DNA from: Microbacteriaceae bacterium UBA4731
Lineage (GTDB): Bacteria; Actinomycetota; Actinomycetes; Actinomycetales; Microbacteriaceae
Direction: 5' to 3'
DNA length: 37,948 bases
NCBI GenBank assembly: GCA_002404115.1
Contig: DHJB01000026.1
Span: forward strand, 1,694-39,641
This document shows, piece by piece, positions 6,941-14,672 of the stretch (the stretch's first letter is position 1; each line of letters begins with the position of its first letter). The notes under the pieces were generated by a model that did no database searches, had not been told where the DNA came from, and was given only the letters and a program-made list of their open reading frames with translations. A program made the translations under genes and the position numbers.

Positions 6941-9900
6941 GTGAGTGAAAGCCAGCCGCCTCCCCCATCGCGAACGGCATACGACGCGGTGATCTTCGAC
7001 ATGGACGGCGTCGTCACCGACACCGCGACCGTGCATGCGGAGGCGTGGAAGGCGCTGTTTGACGAGGTGCTCCCCGGGCTGGCGAAGGCACAGGAGACCC
7101 CGGTGGCCCCGTTCGACCCGGTCGCCGACTATCGGCGCTACGTTGACGGCCGACCGAGGGAAGACGGCATCCGGACCTTCCTCGCTTCGCGCGGAATCAC
7201 GGTGCCGCAGCCGACGATCGCGACGCTCGCCGCGCGCAAGCAGGCTCTCTTCACCGAGCGCCTCGCGGCCGGCGGCGCGTTCGCCATCCCCGGCACGGTT
7301 GGGCTGGTCCGTCGGCTCCGGGAGCACGGCATCCCGACCGCCGTCGTGACCTCCAGCCGCAACAGCGAGCTGGTGCTGGAGGCTGCCGCCGTCACGGACC
7401 TCTTCGACGTCCGCGTCGATGGGACCGACGCCATACGGATGCGCCTGGCCGGCAAGCCCGACCCGGCCCTCTTCCTCGAGGCGGCCCGGCGGCTGAGCGT
7501 GGCCCCAGGGCGGGCCGTCGTCGTCGAAGACGCCGAGGCAGGCGTGCAGGCGGCCGTTCGCGGCGGATTCGGACTCGTCGTCGGCCTGGACCGGGCAGGC
7601 TACGGCGACCGGCTCCGGGCCGCGGGCGCCGACCTGGTGGTGGCGGACCTGAGCGACCTGGAGCTCAGCGACCTGGAACTGGGCGAACTCGGCCTCGCCG
7701 AAAGCCTCGCCCACAAGCTCCCCGGCTGGGCCGGCGGCGACGCAGGCAGCGACCCCTGGCTGCTCCGCTACGACGGTTTCGATCCGGAGACGGAAGGCCT
7801 GCGTGAGGCGCTGTGCACGCTCGGCAACGGATACTGGGGCACCAGGGGCGCCGCAGCGGAGGCCGATGCCGACGCCGTGCACTACCCGGGCACCTACCTG
7901 GCCGGCGTGTACAACCGGCTGCGCACCGACCTGGGCACCCACGTGGTGGAAGACGAGTCGATGGTCAACGCTCCCAACTGGCTGCCGCTCTGGTTCAAGG
8001 TGGGCGCCGAAGACTGGTTCCGGCCAGACACCGCCCGGCTGGTGAGCTACCGGCAGGAGCTGGACCTGCGGCGCGGCCTGCTGACCCGGGTGATCCGTTT
8101 TCTCGACGACGCCGGGCGTACGACGCGCGTCACGACGCGCCGCTTCGTCTCCCAGGCCGCGCCGCACGTCGCCGTGCTCGACTCGACGTTCGAGGCGGAG
8201 GACTGGTCCGGCCTCCTGACCGTGCGGTCGGCCCTCGACGGCCGGGTGGCGAACGGCAACGTGGCCGCGTACCGGCTGCTGGCCGGCACACATCTCACCC
8301 CGAGCACGGCGGCCGAGATCGACGCGGAGACCGTGCTGCTGGAGATGGAGACGACCGAGTCCGGCGTGCACATCGCAATGGCCTCGCGCACGCGGGCGTT
8401 CGAGGGCGACCGACGGCTCGCGCCGAGCCGGCGGCTGCTGCGCGACGACGCCGGCTGGGTCGCGCACGAGTTCGAGCTCGACCTGGCACCGGGGCATCCG
8501 CTTCGGGTGGAGAAGGTCGTCATCGTCAGCACCTCGCGCGACCGTGCCATCGTCTCGCCGGCCCAGGCGGTGACGACGTGGATGCAGCGGCTGGCTGAGC
8601 CGGCCAGGCTGCTGCGCGCGCACGAGCGCGAATGGCAGATCCTCTGGGACGAGTTCGCGGTGCACCTGCACGCGAGCGAGCGGGCGTCGCTCGCGCTCAA
8701 CCTGAACACGTTCCACGTGCTGCAGACGATGGCCGCCGTCGACGCCGACCTGGATGCCGGGGTGCCGGCGCGAGGGCTGCACGGCGAGGGGTACCGGGGC
8801 CATGTGTTCTGGGACGAGCTGTTCGTCTACCCGATCCTCACCCTCCGCCGGCCCGACCTCAGCCGCGCCCTGCTCGGCTACCGGTACCGGCGCCTGGGCG
8901 AGGCGAGGGCGGCCGCGAAATCGGCCGGCTTCGAGGGCGCCATGTTCCCCTGGCAGAGCGGAATCGACGGGCGCGACGTGACACCCACCGAGCTCTTCAA
9001 CACCCGCACCGACCAATGGATGCCCGACAACTCTCGCCTGCAGCGGCACGTGGGCCTGGCCATCGCCTACAGCGTCTGGCAGCACTACCAGTCGACCGGC
9101 GACCTGGAGTTCCTGATCCGTCAGGGCGCCGAGCTGCTGCTCGAGGTGGCGCGGTTCTTCGCCAGCCTGACCAGCTACGACGCCGCGGCAGACCGGTACG
9201 ACATCGAGGGAGTGATGGGTCCGGACGAATTTCATGACGGCTACCCAGGGGCGCCGGGCCAGGGGCTGCGCAACAACGCGTACACGAACGTCCTGACGGC
9301 GTGGGTGCTGCGCCGGGCGGTCGAGACGGTCGCCCTGCTCGAGGGGCGCTACTGCCGGCCGCTCTGGAACCGGCTGCGGCTGCGGCCGGACGAGGTCGGC
9401 GAGTGGGAGCACATCAGCCGCCGGCTGCGCGTGCCGTTCCACGCCGACGGGGTCCTTAGCCAGTTCGACGGCTACGAGCAGCTCGCCGAATTCGACTGGG
9501 ACGCGTACCGGGCGAGATATGGCTCGATCGGCCGGCTGGACCTGATCCTCAACGCAGAGGGCGACAGTCCGAACAACTACCGGCTCTCCAAGCAGGCGGA
9601 TGTGCTCATGCTGCTGTACCTGCTCTCGGCCGAGGAACTGCGGGATGTGCTGCACGACATGGGTTACGCGCTGCCGCCGGAGGCCATCGTGCGCACGGTC
9701 GAGTTCTACGGCTCGCGGTCGACGCACGGGTCGACGCTGAGCAACGTCGTGCACTCCTGGCTGGAGGCCCGCCGCGATCGTGAGCGGTCCTGGGCCTTCC
9801 TGACCCAGGCCCTGGAGAGCGACCTGGCCGACATCCAGGGCGGCACAACGCGGGAGGGAATCCACCTCGCCGGGATGGCCGGTTCCGTCGACATGGTCGT

Positions 9901-10162
9901 GCGCTGTTACACCGGACTCGAAATCCGGGGCGACATGCTCTGGCTGCACCCGGTGCTCCCGGCGGAGCTGACCGAGATTGCCTTCACGATCAACTACCGG
10001 GAGCAGCCGATCCGGCTCGAGCTGACCGCAACGAGACTGCGACTTCGGCTGCACGCCGGCGGCGCCACACCGATCAGGCTCAGGATCGAGGGCCAGGAGG
10101 CGACGCTCTCCCCCGGCGAGACCCGCGACTTCGTGCTCGTCCCCGAGAGCCCGCCGGCCTAG
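6941..10162 (+). CDS. Bifunctional beta-phosphoglucomutase (HAD) / GH65 glycoside phosphorylase-type enzyme
   Basis: This 1073-residue protein joins two enzymes of one pathway. Residues about 13-240 are a HAD hydrolase of the beta-phosphoglucomutase type: FDMDGVVTDTA gives nucleophile Asp20 and acid/base Asp22, with His32 and Arg73 (RPREDG) at the spacing of Lactococcus beta-PGM His20 and Arg49. A short Leu/Asp/Glu-rich linker (DLSDLELSDLELGELGL) leads to a GH65 domain of about 790 residues. GH65 phosphorylases split maltose, trehalose or kojibiose by inversion, giving beta-glucose 1-phosphate. The general acid is Glu763 in GPDEFH, and HGSTLSN and QGGTTREGIHLAGMAGS are typical late motifs. 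The fused mutase suggests that the product is beta-glucose 1-phosphate, converted on to glucose 6-phosphate. The disaccharide is not evident. The GTG at 6941 is preferred for its GAAGGGG site; ATGs at 6899 and 6917 overlap the -10 box. Confidence 0.93.
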   Translation: MSESQPPPPSRTAYDAVIFDMDGVVTDTATVHAEAWKALFDEVLPGLAKAQETPVAPFDPVADYRRYVDGRPREDGIRTFLASRGITVPQPTIATLAARKQALFTERLAAGGAFAIPGTVGLVRRLREHGIPTAVVTSSRNSELVLEAAAVTDLFDVRVDGTDAIRMRLAGKPDPALFLEAARRLSVAPGRAVVVEDAEAGVQAAVRGGFGLVVGLDRAGYGDRLRAAGADLVVADLSDLELSDLELGELGLAESLAHKLPGWAGGDAGSDPWLLRYDGFDPETEGLREALCTLGNGYWGTRGAAAEADADAVHYPGTYLAGVYNRLRTDLGTHVVEDESMVNAPNWLPLWFKVGAEDWFRPDTARLVSYRQELDLRRGLLTRVIRFLDDAGRTTRVTTRRFVSQAAPHVAVLDSTFEAEDWSGLLTVRSALDGRVANGNVAAYRLLAGTHLTPSTAAEIDAETVLLEMETTESGVHIAMASRTRAFEGDRRLAPSRRLLRDDAGWVAHEFELDLAPGHPLRVEKVVIVSTSRDRAIVSPAQAVTTWMQRLAEPARLLRAHEREWQILWDEFAVHLHASERASLALNLNTFHVLQTMAAVDADLDAGVPARGLHGEGYRGHVFWDELFVYPILTLRRPDLSRALLGYRYRRLGEARAAAKSAGFEGAMFPWQSGIDGRDVTPTELFNTRTDQWMPDNSRLQRHVGLAIAYSVWQHYQSTGDLEFLIRQGAELLLEVARFFASLTSYDAAADRYDIEGVMGPDEFHDGYPGAPGQGLRNNAYTNVLTAWVLRRAVETVALLEGRYCRPLWNRLRLRPDEVGEWEHISRRLRVPFHADGVLSQFDGYEQLAEFDWDAYRARYGSIGRLDLILNAEGDSPNNYRLSKQADVLMLLYLLSAEELRDVLHDMGYALPPEAIVRTVEFYGSRSTHGSTLSNVVHSWLEARRDRERSWAFLTQALESDLADIQGGTTREGIHLAGMAGSVDMVVRCYTGLEIRGDMLWLHPVLPAELTEIAFTINYREQPIRLELTATRLRLRLHAGGATPIRLRIEGQEATLSPGETRDFVLVPESPPA

Positions 10163-10191
10163 TCAGCGACCGTCGAGCTACGCGGGGCCTG

Positions 10192-10231
10192 CGCCGTTTC
10201 GCCGGTGGCGCGCGCCACCCGCGAAAAGGCG
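10192..10231 (+). terminator. Imperfect long hairpin after the GH65 gene, possible terminator
   Basis: The arms 10192-10209 and 10214-10231 pair around a GCGC loop, with a perfect inner GGTGGC/GCCACC and an outer CGCC..TTTCGC/GCGAAA..GGCG, interrupted by two mismatches. No T-run follows, so it is at best a weak or factor-assisted terminator, or an mRNA 3'-end stabiliser. Confidence 0.4.
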
Positions 10232-10329
10232 GAAATCCCGCGCGGCAGGGGTTGCATCCCCCGCGGGGCCGGGAGTGTACTGGTGGGTGAATCCAATCCG
10301 GGATCGATCGCAACGAGAGGAACTCCCCC

Positions 10330-10815
10330 ATGTCAACAATGATTTTCGTCAATCTGCCCGTCGCGGACCTCACGAGGTCCATGGACTTCTTCACGAAACT
10401 CGGCTACTCGTTCAACCCGCAGTTCACCGACGAGACAGCCGCCTGCCTCGTGATCGAAGAGGACCACATCTACGCCATGCTGCTGACGCCGGAGACGTTC
10501 AAACGGTTCACCAAGAAGGAGATCGCCGACGCCAGCCGGAGCACCGAGGCCATCCTCGCGCTCGCCGTCGACAGCCGCGCGGCCGTCGACGTACTGGCCG
10601 ACAAGGCCCTCGAGTCGGGCGGCACCGCCTCCAACGAGCCGGACGACCAGGGCTTCATGTACAGCCGCAGCTTCCAGGACCCCGACGGTCACCTCTGGGA
10701 GGTGCTCTACATGGACGTGGCGGCCATGCAGGAGCACATGAATGCACCGGCGCAGGCGCCGGCACAGCAGCAGGCACAGGAGAAGCAGCAGGGGCAGGAG
10801 AAGCAGATGATGTAG
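10330..10815 (+). CDS. VOC (glyoxalase/bleomycin-resistance fold) family protein with Gln-rich tail
   Basis: The first 130 residues form a VOC fold with two beta-alpha-beta-beta-beta modules: MIFVNLPVADLTRSMDFFTK at the start and DPDGHLWEVLYMD at the end. The sequence is close to the PhnB/YaeR-like branch with no assigned substrate. The usual metal-binding residues are only partly evident (Glu in the last strand), so I do not predict a reaction. After residue 136 the protein runs into a low-complexity tail of Ala, Pro, Gln, Glu and Lys, not part of the fold. The ATG has a GAGAGGA site about ten bases upstream. Directly after the TAG the same frame continues into a recognisable PPOX remnant, so the tail may be a product of a deletion that joined two genes. 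Confidence 0.9.
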   Translation: MSTMIFVNLPVADLTRSMDFFTKLGYSFNPQFTDETAACLVIEEDHIYAMLLTPETFKRFTKKEIADASRSTEAILALAVDSRAAVDVLADKALESGGTASNEPDDQGFMYSRSFQDPDGHLWEVLYMDVAAMQEHMNAPAQAPAQQQAQEKQQGQEKQMM

Positions 10816-10953
10816 GCCCAGTCACAGGCCCGCGCCAAGACCCGCAACGCGGAGAAGGATGCGCGGGCATCCGTCCTCGTGCTCGCCGACGACTGGGACG
10901 GCGGCTGGATCCAGGTGGACGGCGACGCCGAGGTGCCGCACATGCCGGAGGCG
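10816..10953 (+). pseudogene. Remnant of F420/PPOX-type flavin-split-barrel oxidoreductase
   Basis: In the same frame as the preceding VOC gene and just past its TAG, the translation contains KTRNAEKDARASVLVLADDW and then GGWIQVDGDAEV, followed by PHMPEA. This matches the middle of PPOX class F420-dependent enzymes (K-x-RN-xx-DPRAS-x-x-V, then WVQVDGTAEI). Both the N-terminal barrel strands and the C-terminal part are missing; the frame goes on without family resemblance to a TGA overlapping the next start codon. No start codon or ribosome site serves it. It is best explained as a decayed gene. Confidence 0.65.
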
Positions 10954-11042
10954 GGTTCCCGGCCGACGTGGCTGCCCGGCTCGACGCGCGCTCACCTTCC
11001 CGTTCTGGGCGCTCTGTCACCCGCACCTGCCAAGCTGGCTGG

Positions 11043-13193
11043 ATGACCGACACGCGCGCCTCAGCCCTCGACGTCCTGCGCACGCTCGTCGGGCGGGACG
11101 ACGCGGACTTCCACGAGGGCCAGTTCGAGGCGATCGAGACCCTCGTCGACCAGCGACGCCGGGCGCTCGTCGTGCAGCGCACCGGGTGGGGCAAGTCGGC
11201 CGTGTACTTCGTCGCCACCCTGCTGCTGCGGCGCCAGGGTGCCGGGCCGACCATCCTCGTCTCGCCGCTGCTCGCGTTGATGCGCGACCAGGTCGCCGCA
11301 GCCGCCCGCGCCGGGGTGCGCGCCGTGTCGATCAACTCCTCCAACGCACACGAATGGGCCGACGTGCTGCAGAAGCTGCAGGCAGACGAAGTGGATGTGC
11401 TGCTCGTGTCGCCGGAACGCCTCAATAACCCGTCCTTCCGCGACGAACAGCTCCCGGCCCTCCTCGCGCGGGTCGGCCTGCTCGTCGTCGACGAGGCGCA
11501 CTGCATCTCCGACTGGGGCCACGATTTCCGCCCCGACTACCGGCGCCTGCGCGACCTGATCGCCGAGATGCCCGCCGGGGTGCCGGTGCTGGCCACGACG
11601 GCGACCGCGAACAGCCGGGTGGTGACGGATGTCGCTGAGCAAGTGGGGCTGACCCACCGGGTCTCAACGGACTCTGCGTCCGACACCCCGCACACCGCGG
11701 TCGTCACCATCCGCGGGCCGCTCGCCCGGGCATCCCTGCGCCTGGGCGTACTGCGGCTGCCCGATTCCCGGGCGCGGCTGGCCTGGCTGCTCAGCCACCT
11801 GGCCGAACTGCCCGGCAGCGGCATCATCTACACGCTCACCGTCGCCGCCGCCGAAGACACCGCCCGCCTGTTGCGGGAGGCCGGCCACGCGGTGCGCGCC
11901 TACACCGGCCAGACCGACACGGGCGAGCGCGAAGAGTCGGAGCGCATGCTCAAGAACAACGAGGTCAAAGCCCTCGTCGCGACGAGCGCGCTCGGGATGG
12001 GCTTCGATAAGCCCGACCTCGGCTTCGTGCTGCACCTCGGCGCGCCCTCCTCCCCCGTTGCGTACTACCAGCAGGTCGGTCGCGCCGGCCGCGCTACCGA
12101 GAACGCCGACGTCCTGCTGCTCCCCGGCGCCGAAGACGAGGCCATCTGGCAGTACTTCGCCACCGCCTCGATGCCCAACCAGGTCAAGGCGGAGGCCGTG
12201 CTCGGCGCCCTCGCCCACGCCGGCGGGGCGCCGCTCTCCACCCCGGCGCTCGAAGCCAGGGTCGACCTGCGCCGCACCCCGCTCGAGCTGCTGCTCAAGG
12301 TGCTCGACGTCGACGGCGCCGTGCGCCGGGTCAAGGGCGGCTGGGTCGCCACCGGCGAGCCCTGGACCTACGACCGCGAACGCTACGAGCGCATCGCCGC
12401 AGAACGCGTCACGGAGCAACGCGCGATGGTCGAGTACGAGCGCACGACCGGCTGCCGGATGGAATTCCTGCAGCGGGCCCTGGATGACGACACCGCAGTT
12501 CCCTGCGGACGCTGCGACAACTGCGCTGCGGCCTGGTACCCCGCCGACGTGCGCGCGGAGGCCGCATCCGCCGCGGCCGAATCGCTCGACCGGGTCGGCG
12601 TGCTCCTCGAGCCGCGCGCGCAGTGGCCTACCGGGGTCGCGAGCCTCGGGGTCGACGTGCGCGGCAACATCCCGCCGGCCCAGCGGCTCTCCGCCGGGCG
12701 CGCGCTCGCCCGGCTGACCGACCTCGGCTGGGGTGGGCCTTTGCGCGACCTGTTCGCGCCGCAGGCCACGGATGCTCCGGCGAGCGCCGCCATGACGGCG
12801 GCATGCGTGCGCGTGCTCGCCGACTGGGACTGGGACGAGCGCCCGGCCGCGGTCGTGAGCATGCCGTCACGGCGGCATCCGCAGCTCGTGGATTCGGTGG
12901 CGCGTGCACTCTCCGACGCGGGGCGCCTGCCCTGGCTCGGCTCCCTCGACCTCGTCGGTGGCGGACCGGCCGGGACGCCCGGCGGCAACAGTGCCTACCG
13001 GCTCGCCAACGTGTGGGACCGGTTCGAGGTGGGTCCGGCGCTCGCGGAGGCCCTCGAGCCGCTCGCCGGCCGGCCGATCCTGCTCATCGACGACATCGCC
13101 GACAGCCGGTGGACGCTGACCGTCGCCGCGCGGCTGCTCCGGCTGCAGGGCGTCTCGGCGGTCCTGCCGTTCGCCCTCGCGCTGCGCGCCTAA
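11043..13193 (+). CDS. RecQ-family ATP-dependent DNA helicase with C-terminal phosphoribosyltransferase-like domain
   Basis: This 716-residue protein is a superfamily-2 helicase. Visible parts are motif I RTGWGKSAV (Lys51; the usual RecQ form is TGxGKS), the DEAH box at 150-153 in VVDEAHCISDWGHDFRPDYR, motif III TATAN, motif V ATSALGMGFDKPDL, motif VI QQVGRAGR, and a RecQ zinc site (Cys471, 488, 491, 494 in CGRCDNC). After a winged-helix-like stretch, residues about 590-716 form a type-I PRTase-like domain: VVSMPSRRHPQLV and the PRPP-loop-like ILLIDDIADSRWTLT (679-693). In this loop the usual T-G-x-T/S is D-S-R-W-T. The frame is open far upstream, but ATG 11043 fits the RecQ N-terminus. Unwinding is assured by family; the role of the PRTase-like part is unknown. 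Confidence 0.92.
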   Translation: MTDTRASALDVLRTLVGRDDADFHEGQFEAIETLVDQRRRALVVQRTGWGKSAVYFVATLLLRRQGAGPTILVSPLLALMRDQVAAAARAGVRAVSINSSNAHEWADVLQKLQADEVDVLLVSPERLNNPSFRDEQLPALLARVGLLVVDEAHCISDWGHDFRPDYRRLRDLIAEMPAGVPVLATTATANSRVVTDVAEQVGLTHRVSTDSASDTPHTAVVTIRGPLARASLRLGVLRLPDSRARLAWLLSHLAELPGSGIIYTLTVAAAEDTARLLREAGHAVRAYTGQTDTGEREESERMLKNNEVKALVATSALGMGFDKPDLGFVLHLGAPSSPVAYYQQVGRAGRATENADVLLLPGAEDEAIWQYFATASMPNQVKAEAVLGALAHAGGAPLSTPALEARVDLRRTPLELLLKVLDVDGAVRRVKGGWVATGEPWTYDRERYERIAAERVTEQRAMVEYERTTGCRMEFLQRALDDDTAVPCGRCDNCAAAWYPADVRAEAASAAAESLDRVGVLLEPRAQWPTGVASLGVDVRGNIPPAQRLSAGRALARLTDLGWGGPLRDLFAPQATDAPASAAMTAACVRVLADWDWDERPAAVVSMPSRRHPQLVDSVARALSDAGRLPWLGSLDLVGGGPAGTPGGNSAYRLANVWDRFEVGPALAEALEPLAGRPILLIDDIADSRWTLTVAARLLRLQGVSAVLPFALALRA

Positions 13194-13222
13194 GCGCGCC
13201 GCCGGCCGCCCGCCGCCCGCCC

Positions 13223-13305
13223 GCGAATTCGACGGACATTTTCGTCCGAGGGGCGGCAAACGGCCGCAAATCGGCCGAAACCGCCAAAATCTCCGTCGAA
13301 TTCGC
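13223..13305. repeat. 83-bp inverted-repeat element after the RecQ gene
   Basis: The arms 13223-13242 and 13286-13305 match at 19 of 20 positions when one is inverted; each contains GAATTCGACGGA or its complement. The centre holds further symmetric pieces: GGCGG/CCGCC next to the right arm, two CGGCCG palindromes, and a small hairpin CGGAC-ATTTT-CGTCCG at 13233-13247. The left arm ends in ATTTT, so it could serve as a terminator on either strand between the converging RecQ and ARH genes; a small mobile-element relic is an alternative. Confidence 0.6.
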
Positions 13306-13397
13306 CGGGCGACGTGCACGCCGATCGCCGATTGCCGCCCGGAGCTCTACACGCGGGTTGCCGGGGCCTGACGCTCCCGGGCTGGCCGGCCAGCTGG

Positions 13398-14396
13398 CTA
13401 GCGCAGCACGCGCAATTGCACGGTGCGCGACTCGACACCCCGGCCGGCAGGGCGGCCGCGGGTGGCGACCACGGCCAGGCGCACGAGGTCGGCGCCGCGA
13501 AGCCCGGGCCAGCCGTGCACGATGCGGCGCCACGGTCCGGGAACCGCCGACAGGCCCCACCGTGCGCCGAGCAGCCCCCCGGCGATCGCGGCAACGGTGC
13601 CGCTGTCGCCGCCTCCTCGGACGGCGGCTTCGAGGGCAAGCTGGAACTGGTCGGCATCCGTCGCCTCGGTGTGCGTGATCGCCGACCAGGCGCCCTGCAA
13701 CGCCTGCACGACCCACCGGTTGCGCGGGAATTCCGACGGTCGTTTACGCTCGGCCTCGTCGAGCCGCGCCGACCAGAGGTCTTCACGGTCGGCCGGCAGC
13801 GCGTCGAGGCCGACGCGGATGTCGAGTTCGCCCTCGAGCACCGCGTGGCGGATCGCCAGCCCCCACAGCACGCACGCGTCGCCGGCGTCCCGCTCGTAGT
13901 GCGTCAGGTCGCTGATCGTGCGTGCTGCCTCGGCGAGCGCCGCCGGATCGTCGAGGTATGCCAGCGCGACGGCAGCGGTGCGCAGAAGTGAGCCGTTGCC
14001 GGCGCTGCGCCCGTCGCGGTCGTGGTGCTTCCTGGCGACCAGACGCACCGCGGATGCCGTCGGATCCGTGCGCGAGAGAACCGCGCCCAGCTGGATCCCC
14101 ACGTACGGTGCCGTCTTCGCCCACTCGACCCACTGCGCGACGATGTCGTCGAGGACCAATTCGTCAAGGAGATCCCGGCCGCCCGCAGCGGCGAGCGCGA
14201 TCGGCACGGCCATGGAGGTGTCATTGGTCCACTCGCCGGGGGCCCAATTGCACCAGCCCCCGCCCTGCATGCTCACCGGCGAGCGATCGGGCAGCGGCGC
14301 CCCGAACTCGTAGCTGGTTCCGAGCGCATCCCCGCAGGCCAGGCCGAGGAGCACGGCGGCGGAACGATCGTGTTGCTCTGCGGTGAGGTGATGCAC
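13398..14396 (-). CDS. ADP-ribosylglycohydrolase (ARH/DraG) family protein, paralogue 1
   Basis: ARH/DraG enzymes remove ADP-ribose from arginine or other groups using a two-magnesium site. The 332-residue product has the family core: AAVLLGLACGDALGTSYEFG, then WTNDTSMA (57-62) and, near the end, GGGDSGTVAAIAGGLLGARWG. Active members have T-D-D-T in the first motif and D-x-D-T in the second; here the first is T57-N58-D59-T60 and the second D264-S265-G266-T267, so one acidic ligand is missing at each site. Activity is therefore doubtful. The frame is open 52 codons further up, but GTG 14396 has a GAGGGAG site and its leader matches that of paralogue 2, whose ATG sits at the same point. The gene is divergent from the ABC importer operon. 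Confidence 0.88.
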   Translation of the reverse strand: MHHLTAEQHDRSAAVLLGLACGDALGTSYEFGAPLPDRSPVSMQGGGWCNWAPGEWTNDTSMAVPIALAAAGGRDLLDELVLDDIVAQWVEWAKTAPYVGIQLGAVLSRTDPTASAVRLVARKHHDRDGRSAGNGSLLRTAAVALAYLDDPAALAEAARTISDLTHYERDAGDACVLWGLAIRHAVLEGELDIRVGLDALPADREDLWSARLDEAERKRPSEFPRNRWVVQALQGAWSAITHTEATDADQFQLALEAAVRGGGDSGTVAAIAGGLLGARWGLSAVPGPWRRIVHGWPGLRGADLVRLAVVATRGRPAGRGVESRTVQLRVLR

Positions 14397-14420
14397 GGCG
14401 GACTCCCTCGGGTTGAGTGC
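14397..14420 (-). repeat. Conserved 5' leader of ARH paralogue 1
   Basis: These bases match 18337-18359 upstream of the second ARH gene with only about two differences over 23 bases, including the ribosome-binding sequence CCCGAGGGAGTCCGC on the coding strand. Further upstream the two genes differ. The match supports GTG 14396 as the true start and a shared origin of the two genes. Confidence 0.8.
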
Positions 14421-14566
14421 CACCCCAAAACCGTACGTCCGCGAAAATTCGTCAACAAGGGCATTGACCGGTGACAGGCGATCGGCTATTCGCGCGAGCT
14501 GTGCGCGAGAGGCGAACCGCCCGTCATGGCCGGTGACGGGAATAATCCGCACCGCCCGGCCCTTGT

Positions 14567-14572
14567 TAGGCT
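14567..14572 (+). promoter_or_regulatory. Possible -10 box of the amino-acid ABC operon
   Basis: TAGGCT lies about 100 bases before the lipoprotein start; no convincing -35 box is present. The predicted leader contains the direct repeat ACTCAGCAA (14625-14633 and 14638-14646) flanked by CGAAACT copies (14621 and 14648), which could be a regulator site. I recognise no riboswitch. Confidence 0.35.
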
Positions 14573-14672
14573 ACGGACTTCGCCGCTTAACGGAGCGAAA
14601 GCGCCGCCCATCTCGGCAATCGAAACTCAGCAAACGTACTCAGCAACCGAAACTAGTCAGGCTCAGAAACTT

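Noticed and set aside
6890..10054. Minus-strand open frame of about 1054 codons opposite the beta-PGM/GH65 gene
   Set aside because: It mirrors the codon structure of the real gene, shows no family motif, and is rich in His/Arg/Gly/Val as expected for antisense reading of GC-rich genes.
14397..14552. Longer ARH paralogue 1 start at 14552
   Set aside because: The extra 52 residues have no counterpart in paralogue 2, and GTG 14396 has a ribosome site in a leader shared with that gene. The longer form cannot be fully excluded.
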